NCBI GenBank assembly: GCA_966211425.1
Contig: CBIHNH010000019.1
Location: 1-13,585 of the forward strand
Reading direction: 5' to 3'
DNA: 13,585 nt
DNA from: CBIHNH01 sp966211425
GTDB taxonomy: Bacteria; Patescibacteriota; Saccharimonadia; Saccharimonadales; Saccharimonadaceae
Position 1 is the first letter of the stretch. Each line of letters begins with the position of its first letter. The notes beneath the pieces are model-generated. The model was not told the DNA's origin. It worked only from the letters and a program-made list of their open reading frames with translations, and searched no databases. Of this stretch, positions 1 to 5,918 are shown piece by piece. The translations under genes were made by a program, and so were the position numbers.

Positions 1-20
1 AGCACCTTCTTAGTCCTCAC

Positions 21-29
21 TGCTACAAT
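21..29 (+). promoter_or_regulatory. Extended -10 promoter of the DUF2207 gene, predicting a leaderless mRNA
   Basis: The sequence TGC-TACAAT is an extended -10 element (TGn followed by a 5/6 match to TATAAT). It ends 6 bases before the ATG at 36, so transcription would start at or next to the A of the start codon and no Shine-Dalgarno site is possible. There is no recognisable -35 box at the expected distance, which is common for extended -10 promoters. The prediction rests on the motif and its spacing only. Confidence 0.6.
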
Positions 30-35
30 AAGCGT

Positions 36-1781
36 ATGAAATATATACTGGTTCTCCTCACGGCTGTCGCACTTGTAACACTTGGGGCGCCAGTGCGGGC
101 GGCGGTTAACGACTTTACGATCACCAACTACGACATCGAGTACACGCTTGGGCGCGATGATGAGCAGCGTTCGACTCTAAGAACCGTCGAGACGATTACG
201 GCTGAGTTTCCTGAGTCTAACCAGAACCATGGTATCGAGCGGGCAATACCGAAAACCTACGACGGGCATAAAACAAGCCTCAAGATCGAGTCAGTCAAAA
301 AAGCCGACGGTAGTGACTGGAACTACGAGGATTCGACGAGCAACGACAACCTTGTGCTCCGTATCGGTGACGCGGATACGTACCTGCACGGCGCGCAGAC
401 CTTCGTCATCACCTATACGCAGCGGGATGTAACCAGGTATTTCTCCAGCACAGACAGTGATGAGTTCTACTGGGATACGAACGGCGCTGATTGGCGCGTT
501 CCGATAGAGAGATTGTCGGTAACGTTGAATGCCGATCCTGGACTGATGCCAAAGTTCACTGGTGATGTATCGTGTTACGAGGGTGGATTTGGCGCGAATG
601 CTACATGTGAGATTGAACGAAACAACAATACGTTTAGCGTACAGGCGACCGATCTTATGGCCGGTGAAAATGTTACTGTCGCGCTCGGCTTTGAGCCACG
701 AACGTTCGGTGCCTATGAAAAATCGTTTGCCGACAAGGTGGTCGAGTGGTGGCTAGCATCTCTGTTTGTGCTCGGCGCGATAGCGTTGATCCCTATCGTT
801 TGGATAGTAACGGTCGGTCATCGCTGGCAGAACCGAAGAAACGAGCTCGGAACCATCGTTCCGCAATATCTACCACCGGCCGATGCAAGTATCGGTACCT
901 CAGCCAGTATTGTATCTAACCTACGAGCGGCGTTTGGCGCTCAGCTGCTAGATTTGGCGGTTCGGCATTATCTCAAGATATATCAGGTAAAGGAGAAGTC
1001 GCTGTTCCGAGCTGCCGAATACGAAATCGAAATCGTTCGCGATATCAGCGATCTCAAAGCAGAAGAGCGGGAGATTCTGGCCGATATCTTTTCAACGACC
1101 ACGGTCGGCTCAAAGCTGGCTCTGAAGGATCTCAAAAACAACTCGAGTGTTTATGAAAAAACCATCGACAACGAAGATAAACTGAACCGGCTCGTAGAGC
1201 AAGATTACGGTATCCGTCACGTCGATCCAGCACGACGAAGTACACTCAGGAAAGCCGGGGCGTGGCTCCTGGTGCCAGCGGTGATTTTCCTAAACCCGGT
1301 CTTTTTGGTTGCGAGTATCCTTGCTTTTAGTACCGCTCAGGTACTTCGACCTTTGACAGACAAAGGACTTGATCTCTATCGGTATCTCGAGGGTCTCAAA
1401 CTGTATATTTCGGTCGCGGAAGCAGAACGGATTGCAATGCTTCAGAGCCCAGAGGGGGCGGCAAAGGTCGGCGTTGCGGTAGATGGGTCTGACCCAAAGC
1501 AGTTGGTGAAACTTTACGAACGCGTACTCCCGTACGCGGTTTTATTTGGTCAGGAAAAGGAGTGGAACAAACGAATCGGTTCGCTCTATGAGGCGTCCGG
1601 TGGTCAGCCTGATTGGTATGGCGGAAACACCGTCTTTAACGCCGCTGTGTTTGGTTCTGCGATGAGTAGCTTCTCATCTGCTGCGATCTATAGTTCGCCG
1701 AGCTCATCGGGTTCGGGCGGATCGGGCGGCGGAGGGTTCTCCGGCGGCGGTGGTGGCGGAGGAGGCGGCGGCGGTTGGTAG
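36..1781 (+). CDS. DUF2207 family membrane protein with polyglycine C-terminus
   Basis: A 581-residue exported membrane protein of the DUF2207 family; its molecular function is unknown. Residues 1-22 form a signal peptide (basic start, hydrophobic core, APVRA-A cleavage site). Residues 23-230 are a beta-rich extracytoplasmic domain typical of the family. A membrane segment follows at about 236-260, then a mixed charged domain at 280-400, one or two hydrophobic segments at about 406-433, and another soluble stretch to 540. The end is Ser/Gly-rich and finishes in a glycine run closed by Trp, a hallmark of DUF2207 proteins. The ATG at 36 is preferred because it begins a proper signal peptide and lies just after a -10 element. 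The gene appears to be a single unit: another promoter follows before the next gene. A role at the cell surface is inferred from topology. Confidence 0.85.
   Translation: MKYILVLLTAVALVTLGAPVRAAVNDFTITNYDIEYTLGRDDEQRSTLRTVETITAEFPESNQNHGIERAIPKTYDGHKTSLKIESVKKADGSDWNYEDSTSNDNLVLRIGDADTYLHGAQTFVITYTQRDVTRYFSSTDSDEFYWDTNGADWRVPIERLSVTLNADPGLMPKFTGDVSCYEGGFGANATCEIERNNNTFSVQATDLMAGENVTVALGFEPRTFGAYEKSFADKVVEWWLASLFVLGAIALIPIVWIVTVGHRWQNRRNELGTIVPQYLPPADASIGTSASIVSNLRAAFGAQLLDLAVRHYLKIYQVKEKSLFRAAEYEIEIVRDISDLKAEEREILADIFSTTTVGSKLALKDLKNNSSVYEKTIDNEDKLNRLVEQDYGIRHVDPARRSTLRKAGAWLLVPAVIFLNPVFLVASILAFSTAQVLRPLTDKGLDLYRYLEGLKLYISVAEAERIAMLQSPEGAAKVGVAVDGSDPKQLVKLYERVLPYAVLFGQEKEWNKRIGSLYEASGGQPDWYGGNTVFNAAVFGSAMSSFSSAAIYSSPSSSGSGGSGGGGFSGGGGGGGGGGGW
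1707..1778 (+). repeat. Low-complexity Gly/Ser-coding tract (GGC/GGT/GGA repeats)
   Basis: The last part of the DUF2207 gene is a run of GGN codons with a few Ser and Phe codons, giving a C-terminal tail of about 24 residues, mostly glycine, ending in Trp. The synonymous third bases vary (C, T, A), so the glycine run is kept at protein level and is not a simple DNA slippage product. Confidence 0.8.
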
Positions 1782-1851
1782 AGACGACGCTACCATAAGC
1801 ATGCCATCAGTGTCTGTGAAATAACTCTCAGCGAAGTTCGTATATCTGTTC

Positions 1852-1857
1852 TATGCT
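1852..1857 (+). promoter_or_regulatory. -10 element of the 57-residue small gene
   Basis: TATGCT matches the -10 consensus at 4 of 6 positions. It directly abuts the ATG at 1858, so transcription would begin near 1864. That places the ATG at 1858 upstream of the transcript and leaves the Shine-Dalgarno site at 1870-1875 inside it. No clear -35 box is seen. Confidence 0.4.
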
Positions 1858-1869
1858 ATGAAGACGAAC

Positions 1870-1875
1870 AAGGAG
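1870..1875 (+). promoter_or_regulatory. Ribosome binding site that decides the start at 1882
   Basis: AAGGAG lies 6 bases before the ATG at 1882. An in-frame ATG at 1858 has no ribosome binding site and would be cut off by a transcription start near 1864. This site is therefore the main reason for calling the shorter protein. Confidence 0.7.
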
Positions 1876-1881
1876 AAACTA

Positions 1882-2055
1882 ATGGGACAAGCATACGAGT
1901 TCGATGGACGACTATTTGATACAGACGGTGAGTTCCTAGACGCCGTGGCTCATGAATATAAAACAGGTGACAAGGAGCTCGCCGTTACCGCTCTAGAGGA
2001 CTATGGCTTCTCTCTGTCTGATATCGGTGTGCGACCAGATCGAGAGACTGCCTAA
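1882..2055 (+). CDS. Small acidic protein of unknown function (57 aa)
   Basis: I do not recognise this gene. It encodes 57 residues, rich in Asp and Glu, with no signal peptide, membrane segment or Cys motif, so it is probably cytoplasmic. The sequence starts MGQAYEFDGRLFDTDGEF and reads as a short beta-strand region followed by helices. The start at 1882 is chosen over the in-frame ATG at 1858 because of the Shine-Dalgarno site and the -10 position. It has its own promoter-like element, a good ribosome binding site and ordinary codon use, which supports a real gene. Its TAA stop overlaps the stop codon of the convergent histidine kinase gene, with no terminator between them. Confidence 0.65.
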   Translation: MGQAYEFDGRLFDTDGEFLDAVAHEYKTGDKELAVTALEDYGFSLSDIGVRPDRETA

Positions 2056-4028
2056 GCGGTACGCGTCTTGACCGTAAAGGTCGTGCGGTCATCGATACCG
2101 GAAGTAGCGCTGATCTCACCGCCGACATAGTCCATGATGATCTTATCCAAGAAGAGGCTGAAACCGAGGCCTTCATAGTTGAACTCCATGGTTGAAGTGC
2201 CGCGTGAAAACGGCTTAAATAGCCGTGACATCTTTTCTTCGGGGATTGCTGGGCCGTAGTCAGCCACCTTGACGACGAGACTGTTCTCGCGAGGTGAGGA
2301 GTCGATATGGATGGTGCCTCCCTCATTGCTGAACTTGATAGCGTTATCGATCAATGAGCCGAACACAAAGTCAAACAATGAGCGCCGCTGGATGATCGTC
2401 GTCGAGGCGATTCGGTTGACGACCGTGATTGATCTAGCGTCAAGTTCTGGCTGGTAGGACTCGATCAGCAGATCGATGGCTGATTTGAGGTCAAACTTTT
2501 CCTCGACACCGACAATACCGGTCTGAATCTGAGAGAGGAGACTGAACTTTTTGAGCATATTCTCAAACCGTTGCATGCCTTCATTAAAATACCTGCTCGA
2601 GCGGGTGCCTTCGATACTCGCTTTTTGACCAGCGATCACCTCAAGTCCGGAGCGCAGGGTCAGCAGCGCTCGTTCGATGAACTCGTTTCTGGCCTCGTCG
2701 ATGGCGTTTTCGTGAGCGATCAAGGATTCTCTGTAGCCGCGTTCATGAATCTTGATATAACGGTTTCTGATCGCAACGTAAAATACGCCAGAGACAGCGA
2801 CCAGAACTAAGACCTGTGCCCAGAGGTTAGTTATGCCGAGCTCGATGTTGCCCACGACACCCAGTAGGAAGTTGGAGAGAAGCGCGATAATGACCGTGGT
2901 AACGATAGGCGTCCAGAAAAAAGCGGAGCGTAGAAAACTCGGCTGCACGGCATCTTTGGCGGGCGCATGAATGGATTGGAGGGCGGTGTTCGCTTCTATA
3001 TCGGCGAGAATAGTGCTAATCTTTGACTCCAGACTACCAAGAGCCGTCTGCAACGGCATGACTGTTTCCGGCGCAACTTCTTCGGTAGCGACTATTGTTG
3101 AGACGCTACCCGACATGAGTGTCAGGGGTGTTCGGAGGTAGTGCGAGGCCAAAGCGATGAAACTATCCTTTTCTTCGGCAATATCTTTCTCACGACGCAA
3201 AAGTGCAGCAAGGCGACGTGATGCTTGGGCCTCTAGCAGTGCCTGAACGGCGATGATTATTGAAGCAACGCCAAGAACCGCGAATACGGCGTAGGGAAAC
3301 GACCTGGCAATGATCGGTGGGGTGGCGCGTAAGACATCTTTCACGTTTTCCGGAATGGCATTTACGATTGGCATGAGCACTGACTCGAGTGGCCCCGGAA
3401 CGTTTTTCAGGTCAGTATACATATAGAGGCTGTGGCCAGCGCCTGAGGAGGTTGGTGTTTCTGTAGGCTCGGAGGGCGTGGGTGCAACCGGCGCAACGGG
3501 TGCAACGGGCACTGGGGTGAAGCAGGTCCCATCAGCCTGTCTCTCCATGCCGTCCGGGACTGGGAACTGCGGACCGTCTATATTTGTACAAACATCGAGT
3601 GGCTTTGGCTCACAGTTGCCGTCCGGGGCGCTCAAGTACCCCTTCGGGACGCTAAACTGGATGCCTGATAGGTTGTCGCACACATCCTGGGGTGGGGGGG
3701 TTTGCGGGAGGCAGTCGCCAGAGACTTGAGGGTAGTAACCAGCTGGAATAGCGGTTTGTACGCCAGGCATATTGTCGCAAACATCCTGGGGTGGTGGCGT
3801 TGGTGTTGCGCAGTTGCCCGATGCATCTACGTTCATGCCGTCAGGGACGGCTGACTGGTAGCCAGTAATATTGCTGCAGGCATCAGGCGGACCGATATGA
3901 ACGTTGAGCTGTGAGCCAGCAGCAAAGACTATCGTGCCCCAAGCCCACACCGAGACGACACCAAAGCAAAGCATCGAGACGATAGCAAGATGATGATGTG
4001 CCTTTAGGTCTTTTTTTGTCGTTTTCAT
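2052..4028 (-). CDS. Membrane histidine kinase with extracellular Cys repeats and two DHp-like segments
   Basis: A 658-residue sensor kinase with an unusual layout. Residues 13-38 are a signal anchor. Residues 51-169 hold four Cys-to-Cys repeats, followed by a Pro/Val/Ala linker (174-194) and a membrane segment at 245-265. A DHp helix then carries the likely phosphoacceptor His296 in SHYLRTPLT. Two further membrane segments lie at about 368-393 and 401-420. A second DHp-like helix (447-503) has Leu456 at the histidine position. The HATPase domain follows, with N box (LIDNAIKF, Asn562), G1 box DYGPAIP (second glycine replaced by Ala), F box LFKPF and G2 box EGLGFS. The ATG at 4028 is chosen because the promoter puts the transcript start near 4045, downstream of the alternative GTG at 4049. 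No response regulator is nearby, so signal and target are unknown. Weakened G1 and the split layout leave open reduced or unusual kinase activity. Confidence 0.85.
   Translation of the reverse strand: MKTTKKDLKAHHHLAIVSMLCFGVVSVWAWGTIVFAAGSQLNVHIGPPDACSNITGYQSAVPDGMNVDASGNCATPTPPPQDVCDNMPGVQTAIPAGYYPQVSGDCLPQTPPPQDVCDNLSGIQFSVPKGYLSAPDGNCEPKPLDVCTNIDGPQFPVPDGMERQADGTCFTPVPVAPVAPVAPTPSEPTETPTSSGAGHSLYMYTDLKNVPGPLESVLMPIVNAIPENVKDVLRATPPIIARSFPYAVFAVLGVASIIIAVQALLEAQASRRLAALLRREKDIAEEKDSFIALASHYLRTPLTLMSGSVSTIVATEEVAPETVMPLQTALGSLESKISTILADIEANTALQSIHAPAKDAVQPSFLRSAFFWTPIVTTVIIALLSNFLLGVVGNIELGITNLWAQVLVLVAVSGVFYVAIRNRYIKIHERGYRESLIAHENAIDEARNEFIERALLTLRSGLEVIAGQKASIEGTRSSRYFNEGMQRFENMLKKFSLLSQIQTGIVGVEEKFDLKSAIDLLIESYQPELDARSITVVNRIASTTIIQRRSLFDFVFGSLIDNAIKFSNEGGTIHIDSSPRENSLVVKVADYGPAIPEEKMSRLFKPFSRGTSTMEFNYEGLGFSLFLDKIIMDYVGGEISATSGIDDRTTFTVKTRTA
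3522..3878 (-). repeat. Four tandem Cys-to-Cys protein repeats in the kinase ectodomain
   Basis: Four units of 23 residues each run from one Cys to the next Cys, with the pattern C-x-N-x4-Q-x2-[VI]-P-x-G-x7-G-x-C. Neighbouring units start 33, 33 and 30 residues apart and are joined by TPPPQDV-type linkers. They lie between the first and second membrane segments, so they are predicted to be outside the cell, where each Cys pair could form a disulfide. Similar repeats are familiar from secreted proteins of CPR bacteria; their function is unknown to me. Confidence 0.8.
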
Positions 4029-4051
4029 TTTTAAACTTAATCGTTTCACTT

Positions 4052-4080
4052 ATTGTAAGAGTTTATCTTTACTTTCGCAA
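4052..4080 (-). promoter_or_regulatory. Promoter of the histidine kinase gene
   Basis: Read on the minus strand, TTGCGA (4080-4075) is followed by a 17-base spacer and TACAAT (4057-4052). This is a good sigma70-type promoter and the only one in the window with both boxes clear. The transcript would start near 4045, giving a leader of about 17 bases before the ATG at 4028 with no evident Shine-Dalgarno site. It lies back to back with the serS promoter. Confidence 0.65.
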
Positions 4081-4099
4081 GCATAACCCTCTGATGGTT

Positions 4100-4108
4100 T
4101 GCTATACT
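4100..4108 (+). promoter_or_regulatory. Extended -10 promoter of serS, predicting a leaderless mRNA
   Basis: TGC-TATACT is an extended -10 element ending 7 bases before the ATG at 4116. Transcription would start at the start codon itself. The same GCTATACT octamer precedes hpf and secA. Confidence 0.65.
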
Positions 4109-4115
4109 AACACTC

Positions 4116-5360
4116 ATGTTAGATATCCGCTTTATCAGAGAAAACCAAGAGTTAGTCGCGAACAGTAGCCGGGAGAAAGGCTACGACGTCGATGTCGCTG
4201 CTGTCTTGACGGCAGACGATGCGCGCCGCGAGCTACAAACGACCGTCGATGAGCTCCGTGCCCGCCGCAACGAAAACGCAGCGGTGATGAAGGGCGGCAA
4301 GCCGACACAGGAGTTGATCGATGAGGGCAAACGTATAAAGATCGAATTGGCCGAACGTGAGTCGTATCTGACAAACGCGGAACGTGAACTGTCTGAACTA
4401 CTTATGGGCGTACCGAACATTATCTTTGATGATGTGCCGCTTGGTGGCGAAGCTGATAGTGTCGAGATCAAAAGAGTCGGCGAACAGCCAACTGGTGCGG
4501 TTGACCATCTTGAGTTTGCGCAAAAGCGTGATTGGGTTGATTTTGAGCGAGGAGCCAAGGTCGCTGGCGCAAAGTTTTACTACCTAAAGGGTGACCTCGC
4601 ACTACTAGAGAATGCAATCACGCAGTATGCACTCGACTTTGTGACGAAAAAAGGCTTTACCTATATGAGCGTGCCACACCTCGTTAACCAACGAACCCTT
4701 ACCGGGACCGGTTTTGCGCCGCGTAGCTCGGATCAGTCTGATGAATACGCGATCGAAGGCGAAGATTTATCGTTGATCGCCACGGCCGAGATCCCATTGA
4801 CCGGCTACCATGCCGATGAAATCATCGACGAAGCCAAGCTGCCGCTAACCTACGCAGCGCTCAGCCCATGCTACCGCAAAGAAGCCGGCACATACGGCAA
4901 GCATACCCGCGGCCTGTTTCGTGTCCACCAGTTCAACAAGCTCGAGATGTACGCCTTCACGACGCCAGAGCAAAGTCATGAGATGCATGAACGTATTCTG
5001 GCCATCGAAGAGGAGCTATGGCAGAGTCTGGGGATTCCGTACCATGTCATCAATATTGCTGCGGGCGATCTAGGCGCGCCAGCTGCCAAGAAGTTTGATA
5101 TCGAGTACTGGTCATCGGCTGATGGAATCTACCGCGAGCTAACGAGCTGTAGCAACTGCACTGATTTTCAGACGCGCAATCTCAACATCCGTATTCGTCG
5201 TGCCGACGGCAGCCTCACGATGGCGCATTCACTCAATGGCACAGCCGTGAGCCTCGCGCGCTCGCTCGTCGCCGTTATCGAGCACTACCAAAACTCCGAT
5301 GGTACACTCAGAGTTCCAGAAGTACTGCAGCCATACCTCTCTGGTCGCTCGATTCTCTAA
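4116..5360 (+). CDS. serS: Seryl-tRNA synthetase
   Basis: A 414-residue class II synthetase that charges tRNA-Ser (and tRNA-Sec where present) with serine in the cytoplasm. Residues 1-100 form the N-terminal domain with the long antiparallel coiled-coil arm that grips the tRNA; the start MLDIRFIRENQE is typical of the family. The catalytic core holds the serine-binding TAE motif at 223-225, motif 2 around 250-277 (PCYRKEAG through FRVHQFNKLE) and the SCSNC-DFQ segment at 344-351. Motif 3 lies around 372-390; its usual GLAVGR stretch reads TAVSLAR, keeping the key Arg. Length is normal for bacteria. The ATG at 4116 sits directly after a -10 element and is the canonical N-terminus. It has no terminator of its own; hpf follows after 59 bases with a separate promoter. 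Confidence 0.97.
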   Translation: MLDIRFIRENQELVANSSREKGYDVDVAAVLTADDARRELQTTVDELRARRNENAAVMKGGKPTQELIDEGKRIKIELAERESYLTNAERELSELLMGVPNIIFDDVPLGGEADSVEIKRVGEQPTGAVDHLEFAQKRDWVDFERGAKVAGAKFYYLKGDLALLENAITQYALDFVTKKGFTYMSVPHLVNQRTLTGTGFAPRSSDQSDEYAIEGEDLSLIATAEIPLTGYHADEIIDEAKLPLTYAALSPCYRKEAGTYGKHTRGLFRVHQFNKLEMYAFTTPEQSHEMHERILAIEEELWQSLGIPYHVINIAAGDLGAPAAKKFDIEYWSSADGIYRELTSCSNCTDFQTRNLNIRIRRADGSLTMAHSLNGTAVSLARSLVAVIEHYQNSDGTLRVPEVLQPYLSGRSIL

Positions 5361-5379
5361 GATTTAAAACCTGAAAAGT

Positions 5380-5388
5380 TGCTATACT
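5380..5388 (+). promoter_or_regulatory. Extended -10 promoter of hpf
   Basis: TGC-TATACT, identical to the serS element. The predicted start is near 5395, giving a leader of about 25 bases that contains a strong ribosome binding site, unlike the leaderless serS arrangement. Confidence 0.6.
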
Positions 5389-5405
5389 AGTAGTACAGCT
5401 AACGA

Positions 5406-5413
5406 TAAGGAGG
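5406..5413 (+). promoter_or_regulatory. Strong ribosome binding site of hpf
   Basis: TAAGGAGG is a near-perfect Shine-Dalgarno sequence 6 bases before the ATG at 5420. It is the strongest in the window and suggests high translation of hpf. Confidence 0.8.
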
Positions 5414-5419
5414 CTACGT

Positions 5420-5800
5420 ATGATCCACACCATCAACGTAACTGGAGTTCGTTATACTCCGGACGAACTGACAAAACGCTATGTGCGTAAAAAGATCGGT
5501 TCGCTCGATCGCTATCTCTCCCGGCACACACGCAAATCCGCCACCGTCGATATCAGACTCAGAGAAGTCAACCGCGCTCACGGTAACAAATACGAGTGTG
5601 ACGTCGTCATGCATTTGCCCGAAGTGACCGTTACCGCCAAGGATTCGACGATGAATATGCTGGCTGCCGTCGATATTGTCGAGGAGAAATTGCGCTCACA
5701 ACTCAAAAAATATCACGATACCCGCAAGGAGCATCGCGGAAGACACGATATCCTGGGGCGTATCAAGCGACGCGTCTACCGACCGACGTTTGAGAGCTGA
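5420..5800 (+). CDS. hpf: Ribosome hibernation promoting factor, short form (HPF/RaiA family)
   Basis: A 126-residue cytoplasmic protein of the HPF/RaiA (S30AE) family, which binds the decoding centre of the 30S subunit and inactivates ribosomes in stationary phase or stress. The family pattern is visible: an N-terminal strand (INVTGVRYTPDELTKRYV), a second strand region (TVDIRLREV), and the conserved end of the domain (MNMLAAVDIVEEKLRSQLKKY) with a basic second helix. The rest is a short basic tail, so the C-terminal dimerisation domain of the long form is absent. The gene stops with TGA followed at once by an in-frame TAG, then an intrinsic terminator. hpf lies just upstream of secA, as in many Bacillota. 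Whether it acts more like HPF or like YfiA/RaiA cannot be told from sequence. Confidence 0.93.
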   Translation: MIHTINVTGVRYTPDELTKRYVRKKIGSLDRYLSRHTRKSATVDIRLREVNRAHGNKYECDVVMHLPEVTVTAKDSTMNMLAAVDIVEEKLRSQLKKYHDTRKEHRGRHDILGRIKRRVYRPTFES

Positions 5801-5816
5801 TAGCAGAGGGAAGCGT

Positions 5817-5851
5817 AAAAAGCCCGACTGGCTCTAGTCGGGCTTTTTTTT
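5817..5851 (+). terminator. Intrinsic terminator after hpf
   Basis: A perfect 9-bp stem (AGCCCGACT at 5821-5829 with AGTCGGGCT at 5836-5844) closes a 6-base loop and is followed by a run of T to 5851. Four A bases before the stem could pair with the T run, so it may also work weakly from the other side. It separates hpf from secA; its T run covers the -35 area of the secA promoter. Confidence 0.93.
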
Positions 5852-5866
5852 CACCCCATATAGGGC

Positions 5867-5872
5867 TATACT
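5867..5872 (+). promoter_or_regulatory. -10 element of the secA promoter
   Basis: TATACT within the octamer GCTATACT shared with serS and hpf, but preceded by GGGC so the TGn extension is missing. The predicted start near 5879 gives a leader of about 40 bases. A purine-rich GAGGGGA at 5901-5907 is the likely ribosome binding site, 11 bases from the ATG. Confidence 0.55.
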
Positions 5873-5918
5873 GGATAGAGTTTCATTACTGAGAAAGATT
5901 GAGGGGAAAGTAATACCT

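Noticed and set aside
1776..1795. 6-bp inverted repeat TGGTAG/CTACCA at the end of the DUF2207 gene as a terminator
   Set aside because: The stem is short with an 8-base loop and no T run follows.
3481..3515. GGTGCAACGGGT-type short tandem repeats as a DNA repeat element
   Set aside because: They are explained as codons for a Val-Ala-Pro linker in the kinase ectodomain.
3478..3729. Plus-strand open frame with MGATGATGATG-like start opposite the kinase repeats
   Set aside because: It is the antisense reading of the Pro/Val/Ala linker and Cys repeats, with no promoter or ribosome binding site; the minus-strand protein has clear domains.
4029..4049. GTG start of the histidine kinase at 4049, seven codons upstream
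   Set aside because: The well-formed promoter at 4080-4052 puts the transcript start near 4045, downstream of this GTG; the ATG at 4028 begins a normal signal-anchor N-terminus.
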